DNA of 64,000 nt from Hymenobacter sp. BT188 (GTDB lineage: Bacteria; Bacteroidota; Bacteroidia; Cytophagales; Hymenobacteraceae): NCBI RefSeq assembly GCF_014333585.1, contig NZ_JACSCW010000005.1:124001-188000 (forward strand). The letters run 5' to 3'. The notes below the pieces were generated by a model. It had not been told where the DNA came from. It was given only the letters and a program-made list of their open reading frames with translations, and did no database searches. The translations under genes and the position numbers were made by a program. Numbering within the stretch: the stretch's first letter is position 1; each line of letters begins with the position of its first letter. Shown in pieces: positions 9,240 to 16,384 of the stretch.

Positions 9240-10043
9240 ATGACGTCGTCCTTCGACTTACGCCCGTATTTGGAAGATATGGAGCGCTTCGCTGACGGTC
9301 AGCTATCAGCGGCCGAGCAGGAAGCCTTTGAGGAGCGCATGCTCGAAGACCCTGAATTGCTGAAGGCGCACCAGGCTTACGAGCAGTTAACGGCCGATCT
9401 GCGCTGGGCGGCTGGCCATGAGATATTGCAGGAACAACTTCAGGCGCTGGACCAAAGCTTAGACCAACGTCAACAAGCCCTGACCCGAGTACAGCGCAGC
9501 CCGGCCACCATTCGGCGGCGGACCCGTCGGCGTTGGCTGCTAGCCATTATGGGCGTGATTCTGGTCGGCATCGGTACGTGGTTGATGCTGCGTCCTAGCG
9601 AATCGGACGCGCCTGCTGCCTGGAGCCGCTATTATCAGCCAGATATGGGCTTATCGGAAGATGACCCGAGCATTGCCCGCAGGCCTTTATTAGCCGAGGC
9701 CATGCACCAATACCAAGCGGGCCGATACCCCGACGCGCTCCGGATTTTGCAGCGCCTCTCCCCCGATCAGGTGGGGCAGGATACACTGCTCTACTACAAT
9801 GGCATTTTTCTGCTTCAGCAAGACCGGCCAACTGCCGCGCGCTCTTACCTGCGCCGCGTAAGTCAGCAGTCAAACTCTCCGCTGGCTGGTAAGGCGCTTT
9901 ATCACCTGGGGATGGTGCATTGGCGTAGTAAGCACCCGGTAGAGGCTCGTGCTATTTTGCGGCAGGTAGCCGACGACCCCAACAATCCGTACCGGGAAGA
10001 TGCCCAGCTCGTGCTGCACGACAACGTACTCCAAGACCAATAA
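9240..10043 (+). CDS. Membrane-anchored TPR protein, possible anti-sigma partner
   Basis: A 267-residue protein starting at the ATG at 9240 (a TTG at 9216 is less likely). Residues 1-45 (LRPYLEDMERFADGQLSAAE, then EERMLEDPELLKAH) resemble the cytosolic part of Bacteroidetes anti-sigma proteins. One membrane segment lies at about 103-120 (WLLAIMGVILVGIGTWLML). The remaining periplasmic part has TPR-like helices (AMHQYQAGRYPDALRILQRL, GKALYHLGMVHWRSKHPVEA). It follows the sigma-like gene by 99 bases and its stop overlaps a strong terminator. I infer a signalling pair in which the TPRs sense or bind something in the envelope; this is not proven. Confidence 0.65.
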   Translation: MTSSFDLRPYLEDMERFADGQLSAAEQEAFEERMLEDPELLKAHQAYEQLTADLRWAAGHEILQEQLQALDQSLDQRQQALTRVQRSPATIRRRTRRRWLLAIMGVILVGIGTWLMLRPSESDAPAAWSRYYQPDMGLSEDDPSIARRPLLAEAMHQYQAGRYPDALRILQRLSPDQVGQDTLLYYNGIFLLQQDRPTAARSYLRRVSQQSNSPLAGKALYHLGMVHWRSKHPVEARAILRQVADDPNNPYREDAQLVLHDNVLQDQ

Positions 10044-10079
10044 AAAAGCCCCCCAGTCAAGACGCTGGGGGGCTTTTTT
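10042..10079 (+). terminator. Bidirectional intrinsic terminator (GCCCCCCAG type)
   Basis: The arms AAAAAAGCCCCCCAG (10042-10056) and CTGGGGGGCTTTTTT (10065-10079) are perfectly complementary with an 8-nt loop. The stop codon of the TPR gene overlaps the left arm. It separates convergent genes. Confidence 0.92.
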
Positions 10080-10127
10080 ATGAGCAGGTAAGTCTTTCAA
10101 CAACTCCTTTCCCAAATCTTGATGTGC

Positions 10128-10826
10128 TCAGCGGCGAGCTATCGGATACGGTTCTTCCTGATTAGGATAAAGCTGAAGTTGAAACGAATCTAGGTCCAGC
10201 ACGGCTAAGTGAGCCAGCTCCGGATTGTGGCGGTAAACGCAGCCCGTATCGAGGCCAATTGCTCCTTGGCGAGCATCTACTTGCCGCTGAACTTCGGCCG
10301 TGGGCGTAGGAACGTGGCCATGCAACAAGCGCCGCCCTTGTAGCCGCGACGCATCAAAAACGAACTGCTTGATATTAAGCATCGTGTTCCAATCCTGGCG
10401 CATTTGCTGGGGGGGCAAACGAAAATCAAAGCCAGCGTGAACGAGCGTAAAGCCCTGAATATCCAGTTGGTAGGGCAACGCATCGAGCCAGCGCAGGTAA
10501 GATTCAGGGATGTGAGCCGCCTCTTTCACTCCAAAGCTTTGTAGCGTCAACGCCCGGTCATCGGCCGAGGCCCAGGTAACAGAGTCCCGGCCGTGAGCGG
10601 CATCAAGCAGATCCTGATCATGGTTGCCTCGCAGGCAACACACTTGAAAACCAGCTTTTTGTAGCTGCATTAAGTAATCGAGCACGCCACGACTGTCAGG
10701 GCCTTTGTTTACATAGTCGCCCAGCACGTACAGCTCATCCGTGGCGCGCAGCCGCAACTTCGTTTCTACCGCGTGGCGGAAGGTGTGCAGGCAGCCGTGC
10801 AAATCGGTGGTAGCGTAGCGAGCCAT
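10128..10826 (-). CDS. PPP-family metallophosphoesterase (ApaH/PrpA-like)
   Basis: A 232-residue protein with the metal-binding blocks of PPP phosphatases: DLHGC at about residue 8, GDYVNKGPDSRG at about 37, LRGNHDQD at about 66, and later histidines in LVHAGFDFRLP and LLHGHVPT. In the usual GDxVDRG motif the D-R pair contacts the phosphate; here it is N-K. The metal ligands remain, so catalysis is likely but substrate handling may differ. Candidate activities are protein-serine/threonine or dinucleoside-polyphosphate hydrolysis. It is convergent with the TPR gene across a strong terminator. Confidence 0.85.
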   Translation of the reverse strand: MARYATTDLHGCLHTFRHAVETKLRLRATDELYVLGDYVNKGPDSRGVLDYLMQLQKAGFQVCCLRGNHDQDLLDAAHGRDSVTWASADDRALTLQSFGVKEAAHIPESYLRWLDALPYQLDIQGFTLVHAGFDFRLPPQQMRQDWNTMLNIKQFVFDASRLQGRRLLHGHVPTPTAEVQRQVDARQGAIGLDTGCVYRHNPELAHLAVLDLDSFQLQLYPNQEEPYPIARR

Positions 10827-10947
10827 TAGCGTTTAGAGTGTTAGGGCGTTAATCGACAGTAATATCTTTACACAAAAGCCTACGGAATTTTTCATGCAAA
10901 AGACGCTGGGGGGCTTTTTTGGGTAGATAGACCAGTAGCTGATAAAT

Positions 10948-10984
10948 CAAAGAGCACTTCCCCCAACGGAAGAAGTGCTCTTTA
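10948..10984 (-). terminator. Intrinsic terminator after the small hydrophilic gene
   Basis: Perfect 12-bp arms AAAGAGCACTTC (10949-10960) and GAAGTGCTCTTT (10972-10983) lie just downstream of the stop at 11014 on the minus strand. A half-terminator CTGGGGGGCTTTTTT lies nearby, ending at 10920. Confidence 0.75.
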
Positions 10985-11013
10985 TATGAACAAGACAATT
11001 ACCTGGGCTTCAA

Positions 11014-11250
11014 TTAGCTATAAGCTGGCTTATCTATGCTTGGCTTGTCGTAGTTGCGGTTCGGGTTGTTGGTCATGTGGGGCGGAATATCGGCCTCACC
11101 GTCGTTGGTGTACTCATCGGCCAAGCGTTCCGTCAACTCGTCTTCGTTGATCGGTGCGCTGTTTGGGTCGCCTTTGGCTTTGCCTCCGGTAGCCGGATTG
11201 CCTTTGTTTTCCTTGGACTGCTGGTTGGTATTATTGCTTTTGTACGGCAT
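11014..11250 (-). CDS. Small disordered hydrophilic protein
   Basis: A 78-residue protein rich in N, K, D, E, P and S (MPYKSNNTNQQSKENKGNPA), with no signal peptide, membrane segment or cysteine. The short charged stretch EDELTERLADEYTND may form a helix. I do not recognise a family. It ends at a strong terminator and lies 43 bases downstream of another disordered acidic protein on the same strand, so the two are probably co-transcribed. By composition it could be a stress-related or hydrophilin-like protein; that is a guess. Confidence 0.65.
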   Translation of the reverse strand: MPYKSNNTNQQSKENKGNPATGGKAKGDPNSAPINEDELTERLADEYTNDGEADIPPHMTNNPNRNYDKPSIDKPAYS

Positions 11251-11293
11251 GATTTCAACAGGTTAAAGTGGTGAAATACTGGAACTACAAGCG

Positions 11294-11836
11294 TTATTCG
11301 CCCCGCAAAATGCCTGATTCCTGGGCGTTGGGGTCGTTAAGGTCAGCGTTGGTTTCGGGCGTAGCTTCGCCGGGGGCACTGTCGCGCACAGTCGATACGT
11401 CGTGGTCGCTGGCAGTCAGCGTAGCCCGGATGCCATCGACATCGCTCTCGCCGGCACCGTGCAGAGTACGTTGCGCCTTTGTAGCGTTAGCTTCGGAAGG
11501 ATTGGGGCGTTTCCTTGGTTCGGCGTCATCGTCGTCGAGCATATCAGGGTCGGGAATGTCCTGATCAGCAATTTCATTAGCGCCTTCTCCCACGGTCAAC
11601 ATATTATCGGCGGGATGGCCTACTTTATCCGCATCTTCGTTCACGGAAATCGACGTATTGCCGCTGCCGCTATCCGTACCAAAACCTTCTTTACCGTCTC
11701 GGTTACCAAAACCGCCGCGGGCAGCTTCGTTTTTGGGTGGATCGGCGTCGGGAATGATATGTCCAGCAGCTAACTCCTGATCGGTAGTGTCGTCGTTGAT
11801 GACGCGGACGGGACGATTATTAGGATCAATAGCCAT
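11294..11836 (-). CDS. Acidic intrinsically disordered protein
   Basis: A 180-residue protein strongly biased to D, E, N, G and A (for example DIPDPDMLDDDDAEPRKRPN), with no cysteine and no hydrophobic core. No known domain is recognised. The intact frame, ATG at 11834-11836 and a same-strand hydrophilic neighbour downstream argue that it is real. Such composition resembles hydrophilin-type proteins linked with desiccation or osmotic stress in many bacteria, but nothing here proves that. Confidence 0.62.
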   Translation of the reverse strand: MAIDPNNRPVRVINDDTTDQELAAGHIIPDADPPKNEAARGGFGNRDGKEGFGTDSGSGNTSISVNEDADKVGHPADNMLTVGEGANEIADQDIPDPDMLDDDDAEPRKRPNPSEANATKAQRTLHGAGESDVDGIRATLTASDHDVSTVRDSAPGEATPETNADLNDPNAQESGILRGE

Positions 11837-11993
11837 AGAAAGCGTCGTTTAAAGTCGTGGGTGGATTACCTTGAAGTGTACTCTGGTTTGCGAAATTTGG
11901 TTTAAGTTGAATAGAAAGAGCGTGGCTTACCACAAGTAAAAAGCGTTCGTGCCGAGCGCTTTATTGTCTAATTCCTCAACTAAAAAAGCCCCC

Positions 11994-12242
11994 ATGTGGA
12001 CCGAACACGATAACGCTCTCTCCCACAGCTTCCGCTTCTCCGATTTCAAAACGGCTTTTGCTTTTATGACAGCCGTGGCCGCCGAAGCAGAGCGCCAGAA
12101 TCATCATCCGTGGTGGTCCAATGTGTACGACACCGTCGAGTTTCGCCTCTACACTCACGATGCGGGCAACACCGTTACCAAACGCGACCACCGACTGGCC
12201 GAAGCCATCGACCGGCTGGCCGCCGAGCACGGCGCTAGCTGA
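11994..12242 (+). CDS. phhB: 4a-hydroxytetrahydrobiopterin dehydratase (pterin carbinolamine dehydratase)
   Basis: An 82-residue protein with the family active-site region EAERQNHHPWWSNVYDTVEF (the HHPxW histidines) and a C-terminal THDAGNTVTKRDHRLAEAID. Length is normal. The enzyme dehydrates 4a-hydroxy-tetrahydropterin after aromatic amino acid hydroxylation; no hydroxylase is in the window. The ATG at 11994 is chosen over a GTG at 11949 because it begins the conserved domain. The start codon is directly preceded by AAAAAAGCCCCC, the half-terminator motif that recurs in this genome. Confidence 0.88.
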   Translation: MWTEHDNALSHSFRFSDFKTAFAFMTAVAAEAERQNHHPWWSNVYDTVEFRLYTHDAGNTVTKRDHRLAEAIDRLAAEHGAS

Positions 12243-12295
12243 GGGGCTACTTGCTGCGTTTTTGCTTTCCTGTTTAGCACCTCCTCGCATCAGCC

Positions 12296-12303
12296 TACCT
12301 TTG
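12296..12303 (+). promoter_or_regulatory. -7 box TACCTTTG of the rsmI promoter
   Basis: TACCTTTG ends 7 nt before the rsmI ATG. A TTTA lies 19 nt upstream as a possible -33 element. The predicted mRNA has a very short leader or none. Confidence 0.6.
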
Positions 12304-12310
12304 TGCCACT

Positions 12311-13009
12311 ATGCCCGACGAATCCCCTAAGACCACTGTTCTATACCTCGTGCCCACCCCCATCGGCAACCTGGAGGATATCACCCTGCGGGCTATTCGC
12401 ATCTTGGGCGAGGTAGACACTGTGCTGGCTGAAGATACCCGTAACAGCGGCCGCCTCATGCAGCATTTGGGTTTGAAAAAACCGCTGCTCAGCTATCATT
12501 TGCACAATGAGCACCAAACCGTGGCCCGCCTCATTGAGCGCCTGGAAAAAGGCGAACGCATGGCGCTGGTGTCGGATGCCGGCACACCGGGCATCTCCGA
12601 CCCGGGCTTTTTGCTGGTGCGCGAGTGTCTGAGCCGGGGCCTGAAAGTAGAATGCTTGCCGGGGGCTACTGCCTTTGTGCCAGCATTGCTTAAGTCGGGG
12701 TTTGGGGCCGAACGGTTTGTGTTTGAAGGGTTTTTGCCCGTGAAGAAAGGCCGCCAAACCCGCCTGCGGGAACTGGCCACCGAAACCCGCACGTTGATAT
12801 TTTACGAATCGCCGCATCGTATTGTGAAGACGCTGGAGCAGTTGGCCGAGGTATTTGGCCCCGAGCGACAGGCGTCGGTGAGCCGGGAATTAACTAAGTT
12901 ATTTGAGGAAACCGTAAATGGCACGCTGCCCGCGCTGGCAGCCAACTTTGCGGGCCGTTCATCCATTAAAGGAGAAATCGTTGTTGTCGTTCAAGGAAGT
13001 AAAGACTAG
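12311..13009 (+). CDS. rsmI: 16S rRNA (cytidine1402-2'-O)-methyltransferase RsmI
   Basis: A 232-residue member of the tetrapyrrole-methylase fold. Diagnostic blocks are YLVPTPIGNLEDITLRAI near the N-terminus, VLAEDTRNSGRL, LVSDAGTPGISDPG (SAM binding) and FEGFLPVKKGRQTRL. RsmI 2'-O-methylates C1402 in the decoding centre of 16S rRNA. A TACCTTTG box lies immediately upstream. Its end overlaps the start of lnt by about 29 bases, suggesting translational coupling. Confidence 0.96.
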   Translation: MPDESPKTTVLYLVPTPIGNLEDITLRAIRILGEVDTVLAEDTRNSGRLMQHLGLKKPLLSYHLHNEHQTVARLIERLEKGERMALVSDAGTPGISDPGFLLVRECLSRGLKVECLPGATAFVPALLKSGFGAERFVFEGFLPVKKGRQTRLRELATETRTLIFYESPHRIVKTLEQLAEVFGPERQASVSRELTKLFEETVNGTLPALAANFAGRSSIKGEIVVVVQGSKD

Positions 13010-14696
13010 TCCAGCCGTTGCCACGGCCCCGCGCCCTAGATCAGGGTGGGCTTATTGGCAACCCTCGCTGTTGGCGCTACTCAGCGCTGGGCTTTTGTGG
13101 GCCGGCTGGCCCGTACACCCCGCCAGCATGTCGCTGCTGCTGCTCGTAGGCTGGGTGCCGTATCTGCGGATGGAACAGCTGCTTACGCGGCGCGGCGCCA
13201 GCGGCTGGAAGGTGTTTCGCTACACTTATCTGACGTTGGTGCTCTGGAATGCCTTTACCACCTGGTGGGTGAGCTATAGCACCTTGGGCGGCGGCATCGC
13301 GGCCGTGGTGCTGAATGCATTGCTGATGTGTCTGCCTACCATGGCTTTTTACCACACCAAAAAACTGGCGGGGCCCACGCTAGGCTATCTTTCGCTGCCT
13401 GTTTATTGGATTGCCTTTGAGCAGTTGCACCTGCATTGGGACCTCACCTGGCCCTGGCTCACCCTCGGCAACGGCTTTGCGCAAGCCAACAGTTGGGTGC
13501 AATGGTATGAATACACCGGCTTTTTGGGCGGCTCCGTCTGGATTTGGGTGGTGAATATTCTGGCCTTTATGTCCCTGCAAAAATATGCGGTAGCCAGTAG
13601 GCCCGGTGCCCCAGAATTAAGCCGCGTGCAGGTGCAGCGCCTGATTATGATTCCGTTGTTAGCTGCCTTGCTGCCCATCGGGCTTTCCAAGCTTATCGGC
13701 TACAACTATCAGGAAAAAGGCCCCCCAGTCGAGGTTCTGGTTATTCAGCCGAACATAGACCCCTATCAGGAGAAGTTTCAGGGGGCGGAAAACTTCATTC
13801 CCTTTGAGGCGCAGGTTACCCGGTTGATTAGCCTGACTACTGAAAACCTAACGCCCAAAACGCGTCTTGTGCTCTGGCCCGAAACCTCACTGGACCAGGC
13901 GCAGTGGGAAAATCAGTTTGATGCGAACCCTAGCACCCAGCGCGTACGGGCCATGTTGGCCCAACATCCTAATCTGGAGCTTATCACGGGCATTACCAGT
14001 TTGGTGGCGTATCCGAGCAAGGAAACGGCTTCCGTCACGGCCCGCTTCCGCGATGATACGGGCTTCTACGATGTGTTTAATACGGCCGCTTTTCTGCCAA
14101 CTGCGAGCACTCCAGCTACTTTTTACCACAAATCTAGGTTAGTGCCAGGCGTAGAAAAGGTGCCACCACTCCTCACCAAAATCATTGCCAATATTGACTT
14201 AGGCGGCACGGTGGGTAGCTATGGCAGCCAAGAGGAGCGCACTGTATTCCGCTCTCCTGCCGACTCCGCGCTGCGGGTGGGCCCACTCATATGCTACGAA
14301 TCGGTGTACGGCGACTTTGTGGCGGAATATGTAAAGAATGGGGCGACGCTGCTGGGCATCATTACAAATGACGGCTGGTGGAGCGACTCGCCCGGCCACG
14401 AGCAGCACCTGCAATATGCCACCCTGCGCGCCATCGAAACCCGGCGGGCGATTGCACGGTCGGCCAATACGGGCATTTCGGCTTTTATAAATCAGAAGGG
14501 CGAAATCACGACTCAGACAGATTGGTGGGTGCCCGCCGCCAGCCGGGCCACCGTTCAACTCAACTCAGAGCTAACGTTTTACGTGCGCCACGGCGAGCTG
14601 ATTGGCCCGATGATGCAAGTGCTGGCAGGATTACTGCTGGGCTTTACATTGATGCGCCGGTTTACTGGTGTTAAAAAAACTCAATTGTCCTCTTGA
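12981..14696 (+). CDS. lnt: Apolipoprotein N-acyltransferase
   Basis: About 571 residues. An N-terminal bundle of hydrophobic segments (about 25-240) is followed by a nitrilase-like domain. The catalytic triad is visible: Glu in LVLWPETSLDQ, Lys in KSRLVPGVEKVPP and Cys in LICYESVYGDF. Lnt adds the third acyl chain to lipoproteins at the inner membrane, which suits the many lipoproteins in this region. The start is uncertain: the frame is open upstream, but a purine-rich AAAGGAG (12968-12974) lies a suitable distance before TTG codons at 12981 and 12984, and I chose the first. It overlaps the end of rsmI. A long hairpin follows. Confidence 0.93.
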   Translation: MLSFKEVKTSPAVATAPRPRSGWAYWQPSLLALLSAGLLWAGWPVHPASMSLLLLVGWVPYLRMEQLLTRRGASGWKVFRYTYLTLVLWNAFTTWWVSYSTLGGGIAAVVLNALLMCLPTMAFYHTKKLAGPTLGYLSLPVYWIAFEQLHLHWDLTWPWLTLGNGFAQANSWVQWYEYTGFLGGSVWIWVVNILAFMSLQKYAVASRPGAPELSRVQVQRLIMIPLLAALLPIGLSKLIGYNYQEKGPPVEVLVIQPNIDPYQEKFQGAENFIPFEAQVTRLISLTTENLTPKTRLVLWPETSLDQAQWENQFDANPSTQRVRAMLAQHPNLELITGITSLVAYPSKETASVTARFRDDTGFYDVFNTAAFLPTASTPATFYHKSRLVPGVEKVPPLLTKIIANIDLGGTVGSYGSQEERTVFRSPADSALRVGPLICYESVYGDFVAEYVKNGATLLGIITNDGWWSDSPGHEQHLQYATLRAIETRRAIARSANTGISAFINQKGEITTQTDWWVPAASRATVQLNSELTFYVRHGELIGPMMQVLAGLLLGFTLMRRFTGVKKTQLSS

Positions 14697-14702
14697 GAAA
14701 CG

Positions 14703-14766
14703 CAGGACCTTCCCACGCGTGAACGACGAACAAAACATCGTCTTGTTTTGGCGTGGGAAGGTCCTG
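14703..14766 (+). terminator. Long hairpin between lnt and the inositol-phosphatase gene
   Basis: Perfect 16-bp arms (CAGGACCTTCCCACGC at 14703-14718 and its complement at 14751-14766) enclose a 32-nt loop holding a smaller inverted repeat (CAAAACA/TGTTTTG). No T run follows, so it may be a terminator without a tail, an RNA stabiliser or a repeat element. Confidence 0.6.
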
Positions 14767-14795
14767 TATTCCTCTGATGACGAAAAATATAACTT

Positions 14796-15590
14796 ATGGA
14801 TTTCAACTCACTAAGCCTGCAGGTAGCTGACATAGCGCGCCGGGCCGGGCAGTTTATTCGCCAGGAGGCAGCCAGCTTCGACCTAGCTACAGTAGAGCAT
14901 AAAGGCTTGCATGATATGGTTTCGTACGTCGATCAGCAAAGCGAAAAGCAGCTGGTGGAAGAACTCCATGCGCTCCTGCCTGAAGCTGGTTTTATTACGG
15001 AAGAAGGTACCGAAGCCAAGGCAAGAACCGAAGAGTATAACTGGATCATCGACCCGCTTGATGGGACTACCAACTTTATACACGGACAGCCTGCGTACTG
15101 CGTGAGCGTGGCACTGATGCACCGCAATGAGCTGGTGGTGGGCGTGGTGTATGAAATCAACCAGGATGAGTGCTTCCGGGCAGCGCTGGGCGGCGGTGCT
15201 TTCTGCAACGAAAAGCCGATTCATGTATCGGCAGCGGCCAATTTGCACGAGTCGCTGCTGGCCACGGGCTTCCCTTATTACAAGTTCGATAGGCTCGATG
15301 CGTACCTGAAAATTATGGGCGCCTTTATGCAGTCGACGCACGGTATCCGCCGCGTAGGCTCAGCGGCGCTGGATCTGGCCTATGTTGCTGCCGGGCGCTT
15401 TGATGGCTATTTTGAGTTCAACATCAACTCCTACGACGTAGCGGCTGGTGTGCTGCTGGTGCGCGAGGCTGGTGGCCATGTCACTCAGTTTCTTACTAAT
15501 GGCGACCCCATTTTTGGTCGAGAAGTGTTAGCTACCAATGGCCAGATACACCGCCAGATGCAGCAAACGATTGGCGATTATTGGAAGTAG
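14796..15590 (+). CDS. Inositol monophosphatase family protein (SuhB-like)
   Basis: A 264-residue magnesium-dependent sugar-phosphatase-fold protein. Metal-binding motifs are FITEEGTEAK (Glu), WIIDPLDGTTNFIHG, and the C-terminal NINSYDVAAGVLLVREAGG. Length is typical. The family hydrolyses inositol-1-phosphate or related substrates and in some bacteria also has an rRNA-maturation role; the sequence does not decide. The next small gene (15641) follows on the same strand. Confidence 0.92.
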   Translation: MDFNSLSLQVADIARRAGQFIRQEAASFDLATVEHKGLHDMVSYVDQQSEKQLVEELHALLPEAGFITEEGTEAKARTEEYNWIIDPLDGTTNFIHGQPAYCVSVALMHRNELVVGVVYEINQDECFRAALGGGAFCNEKPIHVSAAANLHESLLATGFPYYKFDRLDAYLKIMGAFMQSTHGIRRVGSAALDLAYVAAGRFDGYFEFNINSYDVAAGVLLVREAGGHVTQFLTNGDPIFGREVLATNGQIHRQMQQTIGDYWK

Positions 15591-15624
15591 TCGGGCCAGG
15601 GGCCAAACTTTTTTCCGGATTGCG

Positions 15625-15632
15625 TAGTTTTG
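15625..15632 (+). promoter_or_regulatory. -7 box TAGTTTTG of the small membrane protein gene
   Basis: TAGTTTTG matches TAnnTTTG and ends 8 nt before the ATG at 15641, with a T-rich segment about 19 nt further upstream. This predicts a near-leaderless mRNA. Confidence 0.5.
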
Positions 15633-15640
15633 TGGGCACT

Positions 15641-15847
15641 ATGCTGTTCCAATATTTCCTCATCGTCGTTTTGTTTCTGGCGGCCACTATCTATGTGGGC
15701 CGGATATTCTGGGGGGCATTTTTCTCCCCAAGCACCACGGGCTGCGCCAAGGGCTGCGGCGGGGCCTGCGGCACCATTGATGTCGACCGGCTGCAGCGCA
15801 CCATTGAAGCGGCAGCGCAAAAAGCCGGGCCGGCTTTAAATAAATAA
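15641..15847 (+). CDS. Small Cys-rich membrane protein
   Basis: A 68-residue protein with one N-terminal membrane segment (MLFQYFLIVVLFLAATIYVG). A CAKGCGGACG cluster of three cysteines follows at about 35-43, then a helical tail. This resembles the small FeoB-associated Cys-rich membrane proteins, but no feoB is present, so the label is only structural. The ATG at 15641 fits a promoter box just upstream. A GGGGGGCATTTTT motif within the gene encodes GAFF. Confidence 0.7.
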   Translation: MLFQYFLIVVLFLAATIYVGRIFWGAFFSPSTTGCAKGCGGACGTIDVDRLQRTIEAAAQKAGPALNK

Positions 15848-15870
15848 CATTCACTATTGTCGATTCAGAC

Positions 15871-15917
15871 AACCTCGCCCCGTGCCGACTGCGTATAGTC
15901 GGCACGGGGTTGTTTTT
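15871..15917 (+). terminator. Intrinsic terminator
   Basis: Perfect 13-bp arms CCCCGTGCCGACT (15878-15890) and AGTCGGCACGGGG (15897-15909) are followed by TTGTTTTTT, downstream of the small Cys-rich gene. Confidence 0.9.
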
Positions 15918-15964
15918 TATCCCCTACTCTGCCGCACCGTTCCACTCCCAAACGCCCCCTGATC

Positions 15965-16303
15965 ATGCAAGATAAAGAAGAAGAACGCTCCCTTATTATG
16001 GTAGAGCAAAAGCTGGCCAAAGACGGTTTTACCGAAGATTTTCGGGTTGCTGACGGCCGCCTGCGCCCATTTAGCTCCGAAACCATCAGCTACGGACCCG
16101 AAGACGTAACCATCGTGGATTTTTACCGCTTCGAAGGTGAAAGCGACCCCGATGATATGTCTATTCTTTACGCCTTGGAGTGCTCCGATGGTACGCGTGG
16201 CACAATTTCCTCCGCCTACGGCCCAGCCGGCGACTCTGATAGCCTAGAGTTTCTTAAGCTGGTAGAAGACTTAGGCAAAAACCTCAAGAAGGACCACAAA
16301 TAA
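15965..16303 (+). CDS. Conserved small hypothetical protein
   Basis: A 112-residue acidic soluble protein with the pattern LAKDGFTEDFRVADGRLRPF, then IVDFYRFEGESDPDDMSILYAL and DGTRGTISSAYGPAGDSD. It resembles a small Bacteroidetes family of about 100 residues that is often labelled phosphoribosylpyrophosphate synthetase in databases. That label is doubtful because the protein is far too short for that enzyme and lacks its PRPP and ATP motifs. Function unknown. A terminator of the GCCCCCC type follows and separates it from the convergent MscS gene. Confidence 0.75.
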   Translation: MQDKEEERSLIMVEQKLAKDGFTEDFRVADGRLRPFSSETISYGPEDVTIVDFYRFEGESDPDDMSILYALECSDGTRGTISSAYGPAGDSDSLEFLKLVEDLGKNLKKDHK

Positions 16304-16319
16304 GAATTGACAAGAATCT

Positions 16320-16356
16320 AAAAAAGCCCCCCAGCAACGTGCTGGGGGGCTTTTTT
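16320..16356 (+). terminator. Bidirectional intrinsic terminator (GCCCCCCAG type)
   Basis: Perfect 16-bp arms AAAAAAGCCCCCCAGC and GCTGGGGGGCTTTTTT with a 5-nt loop lie between convergent genes. Confidence 0.93.
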
Positions 16357-16384
16357 AGGTTAAGGATTTTATTCACGCTGATTA

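Noticed and set aside
15641..15847. Annotation as an iron-transport FeoB-associated protein
   Set aside because: The Cys-rich membrane layout fits, but no feoA/feoB gene is adjacent, so the function is left open.
15965..16303. Annotation as phosphoribosylpyrophosphate synthetase
   Set aside because: The protein has 112 residues and lacks the PRPP and ATP motifs; it belongs to a small unassigned family.
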